Shown here: in pieces, positions 17,620-26,466 of the stretch | How positions within the stretch are numbered: position 1 is the first letter of the stretch | How the letters are laid out: every line of letters starts with the position of its first letter | Source: Fimbriimonas sp. | Lineage (GTDB): Bacteria; Armatimonadota; Fimbriimonadia; Fimbriimonadales; Fimbriimonadaceae | Direction: 5' to 3' | Assembly (NCBI GenBank): GCA_031292555.1 | Contig: JARLGV010000062.1 | Coordinates: 41,140 to 105,139 of the forward strand | Length of the DNA stretch: 64,000 bases | Position numbers and translations under genes: made by a program | The notes under the pieces: model-generated | Seen by the model: the letters and a program-made list of their open reading frames with translations, nothing else | What the model was told of the DNA's origin: nothing | Databases searched by the model: none

Positions 17620-20600
17620 TCAACGGTACTGCACGACGACTTGAACGGTTCCGCTGAGCCCGTGCAGCTTTACGACCTCCCTCGACTGGTCGAAGTCCTT
17701 CCACGGCTTTCTGTCGACGGTAACCGACTCGATGCGTGCCGCCTTTGGATGGCGGAGTCGCAGCCAAATCTCTTTCGGCGCCCTGCGGGCCGGAAGATCG
17801 ACCATCGCCTCGATCGTCCCCGCCGACTCGTGGGAAACGATTTGGTACGAGACCTCGCCAAATGCGGTCGGCGCATGGCGCACTGATATCGACTTCCCAT
17901 CCGCGAGCCATTCCTTGGGGGTTCCTCGGGCGAGCCACAAGTTGGAGCGGTCCTCCATCACCAGCAAGTTGCGGAACCGTTCGAGAAAGGCTGCCTCCTC
18001 AAAGATCTTGTCGGGAGGCCCATGAACCGCATGCTCGTTGAACACGTAGCCGTCCTTCGGGAGGATGTCCACCGCATAGCAATTCAGAAAGGATCGAAGG
18101 AAGACAGGAATGTCGTCGGCCGCCAAGTACATGTTCGCCTGCCGCTCCAGGCCTCCCTGGTACTGCCAGCCGGCGCCAAACCAATCTCGATCGCCCACGT
18201 TCTGGTTCTCCAATAGGAAGCGGTCCTCCAGAACGTCGAAATACCCCTGGACACGCACGTCATTGGCCGGCAGCAAGCCAGCCGGGCTGATCAGTGCCGC
18301 CGCCGATTGAACGGTGTCCCAATACAGCGGTCCAACGTGGCTTCCCGATCCATCCCGCTCCCAACCCCATGCGCCGGTCGCCGGGCCTCGGACATAGCAT
18401 GCGAATGGGATAACCGAGTGGTATGTGCCATCTCTCACCGGGACGACCGGCGATAGCGCGATCGAGCGTTCGACCGCTTCGCGAAGGTCCTTGCGGTAGG
18501 CTTCCGCCTCGGCCTTTAGTTGCGCCCCCTTTACCGGATCGACCTCCGAAACCGTGTCGGCCAGACGCGAGACGGAGGCCCAATAGTAAGCCTCGCACTC
18601 GTAGAACTGCATCCAGAGCCCGCCGCTATCGGGTGTCACTTGAAGCGCAGGCTGAAGCCCTTTGCACCAGAGACGGCTTCCTCCAGGGAGGGCGTTGCAC
18701 AGAACCTGGCGCTGACGCAGCATCCACTCCGCGTTCGCGATCATACGAGACGCATTAGCCTTCAGCCATGCCCGGTCGCCCGTCATCCAGTAATGCTGGG
18801 TGAGTGCCCACCCGATCGAACCTGGGCCGAAGGCATGGATGACGTCCATGTTTCCGCCGTATCCGTCCGGTCCCTCCGCATGATTCAGGGCTCCATACCC
18901 CTCAGAGAAGAGTCCGACCGGGTGATCGGGCGGATTCCGTTCAAGCGGAAGCGAGAGCCACTGGTCAAATCCGTCGGCGGCCGCTTCGTGGGCGCCCATC
19001 TGGTCAAGCACGGAGAGAACGAGATACGTCTCAGCCGCCAAAATGCCGTATGGGAAGTCGTTGAACCATCGCTTCCCCGTCTTCGGGTTGACAGCGCAAT
19101 GCCTGACCAAGTGCCAGGTTCCCAAGTTCCACTGTGCGGTCAGCCGTTCGGACGGAACCTGAACCTGCATCGCCGGCAAGAAGTCCGCCGGCGGTGTGGG
19201 ATGTGGTGGCAAGTCCTGTCCACGAGTCGACGTTACCGCCCCCATCCACGTCTGCTCGGAGTGCTCACGTGTCCGCTCGCGGATGGTCGATAGCCTCTTT
19301 GACGCAAGCTCCCGCTCGAACTCGGCCGCCGACGCGGCGGATGAAGCCAGAGAGAGCGGCGGTTCGTCACTCGATCCGCCCCAACCCACCATCGGCATCT
19401 CACTGCAGAAGCGCCATACGCCAGGATCACCAGCCCCATCCCGATGTGGGTTCTCGGCTTCGACGTCTGAAGCCACGTCCTTGGCCAGGTCCCAGGCTCT
19501 GCCGACCGTGCCAGTATCGCGAATCGAGAAGTCGAGGAGCATCGTGCAGCATCGGTGATCCCCATTCGGACCGATGACCAGATCGATGCAATCGCCCTTC
19601 TGGACCGCAACCTCTGGATTGCCTTTCGGTTTGCGGGCTCCTGGTGCCTGCCCAGGCACTTCCAGATCGGCTCCACCCGTTCCGTTGGTTTTCCCGAATG
19701 CGAGGACCTGCTTTCCCGAGGAGCGTCTCCCTATCAGCCACCATTCGACCCCTTTGCCCCCGATTTGGGCGTGAGCGATGCGCCCGGAGATGGACACGGC
19801 TCCATTGATGGGGCTACGCCATTCGGCGACTACGTCCCTGGATTCGCCGGGATGCATCGCCACCGACCTTGCCGGTAGTTCGATGCCAAGCGGCGAAATT
19901 GCTTCGTCAGCGCCATTTGCGCCAAACCAAGGCGTGTCGTCCGATCCCCAGCCCTTCAAACGGCTGTCGCCGGCGATCGCATCCATCTTGCTGAGCAAAG
20001 TCGCCGGCACGGTATCCAGCATCGGCGCTTCGTGGGCGGCAGGCGACGGAGCCGACGCTCGTCGAACGAAGAACCCGTACTCAGGAGCAAGAATGGGACC
20101 GCGGTCGAGGTCAGATGCGAGGAACGAGAAGTTTCCCGACTTTGTCCAAACCGTCACGATCGTTCGGGCAACATCCTCACCTTGCGACGTGTAGGGCACG
20201 CGCTTGCGCCATGAGGATTTCCCCATGTAGAGGAGGCTCATCTTGACCCCGCGGCGCGAGGCGCCTCTCGCCTTCGACGTCCACTTCAGAGGTGCGGAAA
20301 TCGACGTGTCCGATGAGGAATCGATCGGTTCGACATTCGAGATCCGTCCGTCGTACACCTCGACACGACCGCTGTAGTCCTTATCGGCATTACCCGGATC
20401 AAAGCCCCACTCGAGTTCGACGTCCATCTTCTTCCAGCGGTCAGGCACGATGGCACGAACAACCGGCACGTCATAGTCGGATGCGGAGTGCGCCCCGGTC
20501 ACGCTCACTACGAGCCCGCACGTCTCCTGACCGATCGCATATCGGTAAACCGTTCCAGACTCAGTGGTGACAACCGGATCGACTGGCTGGCGGACGACGA

Positions 20601-20979
20601 CGAGGTTGTTCCACCACGAACTCGAACTCCCGCGATTCATCAGAGCACAAAGCTGTATCGCGCCGGGCGAAGGAACTCGCTTCGCCCGCTTCGGCCAAGT
20701 TAATTCGATGGTCTGAATCGGGCGAATCTCCTCCCAGAGCAGGCCCACCATCGCTTTCCTGACCTCGGGGTTCTTTCGGTCGACCGCATGGTTCAGAGGA
20801 AGCCCGGCAACCCTCATCAGGGCCAGCCAACTCTCCGGGTCGTTTCGCTCGGCAGGACGATCCGATCGGTATTGATAGGCGCTTGGAGCGATATCGACGG
20901 GTTGCCCCACGGTGTCGTGGCTCGGTTGCGAGAACGATGGCGCGGTCAAAGCGCCTAACGCGATTAGCAGGTTCATCAT
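17620..20979 (-). CDS. Secreted six-hairpin glycosidase-like protein
   Basis: A 1119-residue protein with an N-terminal signal peptide (MMNLLIALGALTAPSFSQ). The N-terminal half is beta-rich. The C-terminal half, from about residue 640, is alpha-helical with WNLGTWHLVRHCAVNP, FNDFPYGILAAETY and GSIGWALTQHYWMTGDRAWL, the pattern of (alpha/alpha)6 glycosidases such as GH78, GH95 or GH65-like enzymes. A closing beta-sandwich follows. The specific family and substrate cannot be fixed. The ATG at 20979 has AAGGA five bases upstream, so the longer frame is rejected. Confidence 0.75.
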   Translation of the reverse strand: MMNLLIALGALTAPSFSQPSHDTVGQPVDIAPSAYQYRSDRPAERNDPESWLALMRVAGLPLNHAVDRKNPEVRKAMVGLLWEEIRPIQTIELTWPKRAKRVPSPGAIQLCALMNRGSSSSWWNNLVVVRQPVDPVVTTESGTVYRYAIGQETCGLVVSVTGAHSASDYDVPVVRAIVPDRWKKMDVELEWGFDPGNADKDYSGRVEVYDGRISNVEPIDSSSDTSISAPLKWTSKARGASRRGVKMSLLYMGKSSWRKRVPYTSQGEDVARTIVTVWTKSGNFSFLASDLDRGPILAPEYGFFVRRASAPSPAAHEAPMLDTVPATLLSKMDAIAGDSRLKGWGSDDTPWFGANGADEAISPLGIELPARSVAMHPGESRDVVAEWRSPINGAVSISGRIAHAQIGGKGVEWWLIGRRSSGKQVLAFGKTNGTGGADLEVPGQAPGARKPKGNPEVAVQKGDCIDLVIGPNGDHRCCTMLLDFSIRDTGTVGRAWDLAKDVASDVEAENPHRDGAGDPGVWRFCSEMPMVGWGGSSDEPPLSLASSAASAAEFERELASKRLSTIRERTREHSEQTWMGAVTSTRGQDLPPHPTPPADFLPAMQVQVPSERLTAQWNLGTWHLVRHCAVNPKTGKRWFNDFPYGILAAETYLVLSVLDQMGAHEAAADGFDQWLSLPLERNPPDHPVGLFSEGYGALNHAEGPDGYGGNMDVIHAFGPGSIGWALTQHYWMTGDRAWLKANASRMIANAEWMLRQRQVLCNALPGGSRLWCKGLQPALQVTPDSGGLWMQFYECEAYYWASVSRLADTVSEVDPVKGAQLKAEAEAYRKDLREAVERSIALSPVVPVRDGTYHSVIPFACYVRGPATGAWGWERDGSGSHVGPLYWDTVQSAAALISPAGLLPANDVRVQGYFDVLEDRFLLENQNVGDRDWFGAGWQYQGGLERQANMYLAADDIPVFLRSFLNCYAVDILPKDGYVFNEHAVHGPPDKIFEEAAFLERFRNLLVMEDRSNLWLARGTPKEWLADGKSISVRHAPTAFGEVSYQIVSHESAGTIEAMVDLPARRAPKEIWLRLRHPKAARIESVTVDRKPWKDFDQSREVVKLHGLSGTVQVVVQYR

Positions 20980-21065
20980 CGATCCTTGGTTCGGGGTTAC
21001 GGACGGGCAGTGGGCAACCTCGCAATCACCACATGGTTCGTCATCTGCTCGGCCCTTTCCTGCCA

Positions 21066-21071
21066 TATAAT
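21066..21071 (+). promoter_or_regulatory. -10-like TATAAT before the 21107 gene
   Basis: A perfect TATAAT lies 35 bases before the ATG at 21107, giving a conventional leader of about 28 bases. No good -35 match was found at the expected spacing. Confidence 0.4.
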
Positions 21072-21106
21072 GGACCCGAGATTCGGTCGTTGCCGGTCAT
21101 TGAACG

Positions 21107-21775
21107 ATGAACATCAAGAAACTCCTTGGAATTGCGGGGGCGAAACAGGCGACGAATCTCCAGCCTCTCGTCTTGTCAGATTCGCTGTGCAATGCACTTG
21201 AGATCCTCTCCCAGATCTTTGGCCAAAGCTGGCACATGCCGGTCGTCGGCGAACTGCACCGGGCTTTACGGTCTCCCACCCCACCGTCCGGACAGATACT
21301 GGCAGGCATCATTCTCAAGCTACTCGAGGAGGCGAATATGTCCCGACCCGGAATTGCCACCCGATTCGTGGTCAGCCACAACCAGATCGTCTATCGATCG
21401 GCGGACCGCCGCTACGTGGTGCTGATCCTCCAGGGCGATGGGCACACCGTTCGAGTCGTGTGGCAAGTATCGGTCCGGCAGGCCGGCACGTCGTACATCT
21501 CGTATCAGGTGTACGGCAGTTCGTGGTCCGTCGTCGACTGGAAAGTAGCCGAACCTTGCCTGAATGACCTCGCTCTCCTCGCAAAGACCGGAGGCGAGGT
21601 GCTCGGATTTCTAGAGCAATACAATTTGTTGCCGACCGGTTCTCCATTCGAGCGTGCCCTGGATGCGCAGGTGGTACAGGCTTCGACGCTGCGTGAAATG
21701 GCGATCGAGCACAAAGAGCCAAGTGAACATAAAACGGCAGGCTCCGATCCCTCAGAGCCTGCCGTTGCATCCTGA
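21107..21775 (+). CDS. Hypothetical protein
   Basis: A 222-residue soluble protein of unknown family with no signal peptide and no membrane segment. The middle (about 85-145) is beta-rich with several Val/Ile strands, the N-terminal 80 residues look helical, and the C-terminal 25 residues are low-complexity and charged. The last dozen codons lie over the hairpin that terminates the convergent VIT/VWA gene, which may constrain that tail. The ATG at 21107 follows a weak purine stretch. Confidence 0.6.
   Translation: MNIKKLLGIAGAKQATNLQPLVLSDSLCNALEILSQIFGQSWHMPVVGELHRALRSPTPPSGQILAGIILKLLEEANMSRPGIATRFVVSHNQIVYRSADRRYVVLILQGDGHTVRVVWQVSVRQAGTSYISYQVYGSSWSVVDWKVAEPCLNDLALLAKTGGEVLGFLEQYNLLPTGSPFERALDAQVVQASTLREMAIEHKEPSEHKTAGSDPSEPAVAS
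21733..21766 (-). terminator. Intrinsic terminator of the VIT/VWA gene
   Basis: A 12-base stem (AACGGCAGGCTC / GAGCCTGCCGTT) with a 10-base loop; on the minus strand the T-run of its 3' flank (TTTTATG) follows. It lies 17 bases after the stop of the minus-strand gene at 21783, and within the final codons of the convergent plus-strand gene. Confidence 0.8.
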
Positions 21776-21782
21776 CGTCGTA

Positions 21783-24143
21783 TTACTCGACCGGTGCGAT
21801 ACGCTCGATTTCGGTCACCTTCACCACCAGCGCCCGAAGCTTGTCGACAGAGCAAGACCCGATGACCAAGCGAAGCTTTCGGTCGACTTCGCTGACCCTT
21901 AGCCCCAATCCTTTTAGCTTGGCCAGTAAGTCGTCGTCCAGTGCGGTGAGATACACAAGTACGGCTACTTGATTCTTAGCCGACCGCAGCCGCTTGTCAA
22001 CCACCTTCTCATAGGTTCTGACGTTCACCGCCGGCTTGTCCGAACGGTCCTCCAGCATTGCCTGGCCCGAAGTGGACTTCATTGCCTTACCTGCCGATAT
22101 GTGCCGCGTGATCCTGCCACTCACAGTCCCCCGGCCTCCGCCAAAGCCGGCCATACCGCCAGGGCCCGCGCCTCCTCCGCCACCCGGCGCAGCAATCGCG
22201 GCAGAGAGGGTCACCGCAGGCGACGCAGGGGCGCCAAAGATCCCTTGGTACGACACTCCGTCGGCCATCTCGATCGGAACGTGGACGGTGTGAGAAACGC
22301 CGTCGATATTCACCACCCTTGGCTCAACCGCCACAAAGGAGGTGTATTGCGTCATGATCCCAAACTGAAGTCCTAAGTCCGTGATCTCGGATTCATAGTC
22401 GGCACGTTCTATCCCTGCCTCGCCGATCTGCTGCTCATACGACCGGTTGGTGAGTTCGTCGACTTGCCTTCGTGCCCATAGCGTCGCGATCGCGGAGTCG
22501 CCCGGATCGGGCGTGAAAGGCAGATGAAGAGACTGGCTCCAAGAACGCTCGCCAACCTGCCCCGAAAGCGAGATTCGGCCATGTCCAGGGTTCTCGAATC
22601 GCCCCTGGATCACGATCGGTCGATCACTGAAGACATCCGGAATTTCGCTCGGAGTGACCTGGGTGAGGTCGATGCCGTCGGTCTCGAATCGGACGTTCGT
22701 CAACACCGGAGTCCGTAGTCTTTGAACGAATTGGTTGACGGCCGGTTCCGCCGACTCGGCAAGGGTGACGATCTCGCTATCGCCCTTTCCCGCTTTGCTC
22801 ATGGCGTCGATTAGGTAGCGATTCACCGAATTGCCGATACCGAACGTGAAGATTCGGGTGTGCGCGTTGTGCTTCTTGATCTCAGGAATGATGAACTGCT
22901 CGTCCCCGACGAACCCGTCCGTATTGAAGAGTACGACCCGTAGCCGCTCTGCGTCCTTGGAAGCAGTCAGCACGGCGTGCATCACGCCAAGAATGTCGGT
23001 GCCGCCTCCCGCCTGAATCGGATCTAGGAAGCGATGGGCTTCCGCAAGATTCTCAGCGTTGAACACCTTGGGATGCGACCACAGTTGCTGCACCGCGGTG
23101 TTGAAGCTGTAAACGTTAAAGGTGTCGCCTTGACGCATCGTCTTCAGCAGTTTGTAGGTCAGTTCCTTCGACTTTTCGATCGGGAAGCCCATCTGACTCC
23201 CACTCTTGTCGACCACGAAGATCATCTCACGTGGGCAAATATCCTCCGACTTCGGCGTTTTCGGAGGCAGCAGGATTAGGTTAAAAAAACCACCCTTGTT
23301 CCCGTCGTATGTCGTCACGAACGCACTCTGGACGCCGTTCGTAGCAGTCTGATAGCGGAGGATGAAGTCTCGATTCGGGATCTCGTTCTCCTTGGTCAGC
23401 GTCACCGATACGTGCCGGTCGTCCGCTCTTTCCACGCTGACCTGGTGCAGCACGCTGTTCAGCCCCACGATCGGCGCCCCCGCGTCGATCCGCACGTTCA
23501 GATCGACCGTCGTGCCGCTCCGTGTCCTTTCGGGAACGATCGGCGGCGCAACTTTCTCGGGATCGATAGTGTGACCGGTATAGCGTGGTCCAACGACCAT
23601 CGGGAAAACGAACTCGAACTGACCGTTCTCGTAGTTCAGGATCTGTACGTAGCTGATATCGACTTGAACCACTGCGTTGGGCATGATGTTAGCGATCGAT
23701 TGAGTGAAGATGTTCGGCCGCTCCTGGTCCAGCAATCCGGCGACTTGACCGGCGTTCTTGGCCGCGTCGTAGATGCGCTGCGCCTCCTCTCGACGCTTGA
23801 TCTGTCCTTCAATGACGCGCGAACCGACTTTGATGCGCATCCGATCCACCGCCGCATCGTGAGGCAAGGGGAACGTGTACACCGCTTCGATCGGCGTGGA
23901 ACTGGGATTGGTGAAGGTTTGGACGACATGAACGCGCGCGCCAAACCCGGCAATGTCAGCGTTGACGACCGTATGCTTCAGTGGACAGGGCGCAACCACC
24001 GCGCCGCTCCTTCCAGTGATGATCAACTGCCCCGGGTCGGGACCACGAAACCCTTGGGCGAACGCCGATGCCGCGCAGACGAGTCCGGTCAAAACCAAAA
24101 CGAGCCGGAGCCTGACCGATTCGGCACGATGGAAGTTCTTCAT
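21783..24143 (-). CDS. Secreted VIT and von Willebrand A domain protein
   Basis: A 786-residue protein with an N-terminal signal region (about 1-30). A VIT domain (about 45-180, with YTFPLPHDAAVDRM and GQIKRREEAQRIYDAAK) is followed by a VWA domain whose metal-ion site reads FVVDKSGSQMG (DxSxS). The C-terminal third holds a Gly-rich linker and a final beta domain. VIT-VWA proteins in bacteria are surface or periplasmic and bind partners through the MIDAS metal. It has its own terminator. No partner is obvious; a link to the neighbouring hydrolases is only inference. Confidence 0.9.
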   Translation of the reverse strand: MKNFHRAESVRLRLVLVLTGLVCAASAFAQGFRGPDPGQLIITGRSGAVVAPCPLKHTVVNADIAGFGARVHVVQTFTNPSSTPIEAVYTFPLPHDAAVDRMRIKVGSRVIEGQIKRREEAQRIYDAAKNAGQVAGLLDQERPNIFTQSIANIMPNAVVQVDISYVQILNYENGQFEFVFPMVVGPRYTGHTIDPEKVAPPIVPERTRSGTTVDLNVRIDAGAPIVGLNSVLHQVSVERADDRHVSVTLTKENEIPNRDFILRYQTATNGVQSAFVTTYDGNKGGFFNLILLPPKTPKSEDICPREMIFVVDKSGSQMGFPIEKSKELTYKLLKTMRQGDTFNVYSFNTAVQQLWSHPKVFNAENLAEAHRFLDPIQAGGGTDILGVMHAVLTASKDAERLRVVLFNTDGFVGDEQFIIPEIKKHNAHTRIFTFGIGNSVNRYLIDAMSKAGKGDSEIVTLAESAEPAVNQFVQRLRTPVLTNVRFETDGIDLTQVTPSEIPDVFSDRPIVIQGRFENPGHGRISLSGQVGERSWSQSLHLPFTPDPGDSAIATLWARRQVDELTNRSYEQQIGEAGIERADYESEITDLGLQFGIMTQYTSFVAVEPRVVNIDGVSHTVHVPIEMADGVSYQGIFGAPASPAVTLSAAIAAPGGGGGAGPGGMAGFGGGRGTVSGRITRHISAGKAMKSTSGQAMLEDRSDKPAVNVRTYEKVVDKRLRSAKNQVAVLVYLTALDDDLLAKLKGLGLRVSEVDRKLRLVIGSCSVDKLRALVVKVTEIERIAPVE

Positions 24144-24158
24144 GCCTGATGAGTGATC

Positions 24159-24208
24159 ACCCCCGCACGTTCCGTTCTATCGATTCCCTGGATTTCTCCT
24201 GCGGGGGT
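24159..24208. repeat. GC-rich 9-base inverted repeat between the GH32 and VIT/VWA genes
   Basis: ACCCCCGCA at 24159-24167 and TGCGGGGGT at 24200-24208 form a perfect stem around a 32-base loop; the second arm overlaps the stop of the GH32-like gene. It could be a terminator lacking a T-run, or a transcript-processing hairpin. Confidence 0.45.
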
Positions 24209-26457
24209 CAGTAAGGATTCGACGGCGCCATCGTCCAGGCCTTGATCGATCGGACCGAGCCCTTTCCGCCCGTTTGGAAGAACTCGACGCCCAAGCTGTC
24301 CGCCTTGGTTGGATAGACGCGTCGGCAGATCGCCTGTCGATCGTTCGCGTACACCTCGACGACGGATTTGTCGACGAAGATCCGAAGGTTCAGCGTCTCA
24401 CCCGGCTTCAGCTCCAACGGAGCTCTCTCAACCACCATCCGGCCGTCCCGTCCGCTGTGGGTTGAGTCGAAAACGAGTTCCTTTGCCGCCGCATCGTAGT
24501 AGAGCCGAGTTCCCTCCTCTCCATCGCGACTGGATCGAACACCGAATCCGATCTGCGCCGCTGAACCGCAATCGATCGACGCATCCAACTCGAATGAGTC
24601 GCCGGCAAAGCCTTCCAAGCGTGGTGGCATGCGACCCGGGTCCCAGGTCCTCATCTCGCCGCGTAGCGATTCGATCTCCTTCACGGGTCGCATGCACAAC
24701 GTTCCGTCGTCGCCCAGCCATAGCGTCCTGGGCAGTCCATAGACTCCCGACCATCCTCGATCCTTCTCTCCGCCCGGGTTGTCGGTTAGCCAGGCCCACA
24801 TAACCTGTCGTCCTTTTCCGTCGATGAGTGCTTCCGGCGCGAAGTAGGTGTTGTCTACCCAAGTCATGCGACCATGCTTATCGGGATAGAAGTGGTCGTT
24901 CCGATAGCTTCCCACGTAGTACTGGCAGCCCTTGTTGTGAGAAATGAATAGCAAGAGGTGCTTCTCGCTTGGCGGCCCGCCGTCCGGACTAGACGGGAGC
25001 GGCAAGAAGCTCGGGCACATGTCGTCTTCGCTTTTGTTGGTCCAGGCCGGGTTTCGCCGATAGAACACGTGCCGGTACGACCAGTGGGCCAGGTCGGTGG
25101 ATTCGAACAGGTAGACCCGATCGCCCTGCTCATCGACCGGCGAATCCGTCGAACGTCCGACTTTGTTCAGGACCAGAAGGTTGCCGGTCAGCATGTAGTA
25201 CCGGCCGTCGTGCTTCCAGATGTTCGAAGGGTCGGCGGAACCCAGGTATTCGGGCTTTCCATCTGGTCCCATGATCTCGGTCACTCCGAACTCAGTCGAA
25301 CGGATCACCGGGTTGACATCCAATTTCGTCCAATGGTCGAAATCAGGACCGGTACTCTTCGCGATCCCGATTCCCTTGGCGCCCCAAAGCATCCAATACG
25401 AGAGATAGGCGGTGCCGTCCGAATCGACGAACGCGCCTCCGCTAAAGCAGCCCTCGTCGCCGTGACCGGGCCCGATCGCGTCCGGATGATGCCGCCAGTG
25501 CACCAGGTCTGCACTGGAAACGTGCCCCCAGCAAAATCCCGAGCCAGCCCGGCTGTAGAGGTACATCAGGTGATACCGGCCCTTATAGTAGAAAGCGCCG
25601 TTCGGATCGCCCGGAATCCCCATGTCCTCCGGCACACAGAAGTGATAGCCCGGCCGATACGGGTCGGCAAGCAGCCGCTCCCTCAAGAGACGAGCCGATC
25701 GGACAGCCTCTTCCGGCACGGGACTGTCGAATGTCCACTCCTTGGGAAGCGGCGTCGCCGGACCGTCTCCGACAGCCGTACTGATCACCGATGCACCTTT
25801 GCCGCCGAGAACCAGGCATCCGTCCTCGAGCCGGACGTCTCCGACAAGTTGGATCTCGGTGAACCGGCCGGTCGTTTCGCGAAGTCCTTGGTCCCCGAAG
25901 GACCACCATGCCCACGGCTGCTCGGCTTCGGCTATCTGTCCCGGCTTCATCGCTGCGATCGTATCGCGGCTGAGTGCTCTGTCGTAGATTCGCGCGTCCT
26001 TGATACGCCCTACGAACGAATTCTCTGGGTCATGCGCATCGAGGTGACGCCGTCCGAAAAGGACGGTGGCGCGATTGCCAAACGGATTCGGCATGTTCGG
26101 AATCGTGTAACGAGCGTAGTCCTTGCCGTTTCGATAGATTGCGACCTCTCGCCCGTGGTACACGATGGCGATCTGAACGAACGACTTGCCCTGGTTGGCT
26201 TCGTTCGGTGACGCAGATTGGTCTCGCTGAGTACGGCTGAACGTGTCGCTGCCCGCCATCCACTTCTTGGGGCTCAATTCGCCGAAAACGACTCCGTCGA
26301 AGTGCGACTGCCCGTCGTCGAGGGTCAGTGCCGATCCGGCTCGCTGATCCAGGTTGGCGGGGGAAGCCCAAACCACCAACGTCTTGTCGAGAATCTGCCC
26401 TGCCATCCCCATCGAAGTCACCCCTGCCAGCAACAAACTGCCGAAAGCCAGAATCAT
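24208..26457 (-). CDS. Secreted GH32-like protein with N-terminal LamG domain and altered active site
   Basis: A 749-residue protein: signal region (about 1-20), LamG/concanavalin-like domain (about 25-220), GH32 five-bladed propeller (about 265-590), and a C-terminal beta-sandwich (about 605-749). The nucleophile Asp284 is kept in PGDPNG. The RDP motif is ADP (Asp409), and the EC acid/base motif is DDMC (residues 478-481), so the usual catalytic Glu is absent. It starts nine bases after the upstream SGNH-GH20 gene and is probably co-translated. The real activity on fructans is doubtful. Confidence 0.85.
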   Translation of the reverse strand: MILAFGSLLLAGVTSMGMAGQILDKTLVVWASPANLDQRAGSALTLDDGQSHFDGVVFGELSPKKWMAGSDTFSRTQRDQSASPNEANQGKSFVQIAIVYHGREVAIYRNGKDYARYTIPNMPNPFGNRATVLFGRRHLDAHDPENSFVGRIKDARIYDRALSRDTIAAMKPGQIAEAEQPWAWWSFGDQGLRETTGRFTEIQLVGDVRLEDGCLVLGGKGASVISTAVGDGPATPLPKEWTFDSPVPEEAVRSARLLRERLLADPYRPGYHFCVPEDMGIPGDPNGAFYYKGRYHLMYLYSRAGSGFCWGHVSSADLVHWRHHPDAIGPGHGDEGCFSGGAFVDSDGTAYLSYWMLWGAKGIGIAKSTGPDFDHWTKLDVNPVIRSTEFGVTEIMGPDGKPEYLGSADPSNIWKHDGRYYMLTGNLLVLNKVGRSTDSPVDEQGDRVYLFESTDLAHWSYRHVFYRRNPAWTNKSEDDMCPSFLPLPSSPDGGPPSEKHLLLFISHNKGCQYYVGSYRNDHFYPDKHGRMTWVDNTYFAPEALIDGKGRQVMWAWLTDNPGGEKDRGWSGVYGLPRTLWLGDDGTLCMRPVKEIESLRGEMRTWDPGRMPPRLEGFAGDSFELDASIDCGSAAQIGFGVRSSRDGEEGTRLYYDAAAKELVFDSTHSGRDGRMVVERAPLELKPGETLNLRIFVDKSVVEVYANDRQAICRRVYPTKADSLGVEFFQTGGKGSVRSIKAWTMAPSNPY

Positions 26458-26466
26458 CCTGGGATG

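Noticed and set aside
24958..26211. Long open frame (about 417 codons) on the plus strand opposite the GH32-like gene
   Set aside because: It is an antisense shadow of a gene with clear GH32 and LamG motifs; no domain or start signal is seen.
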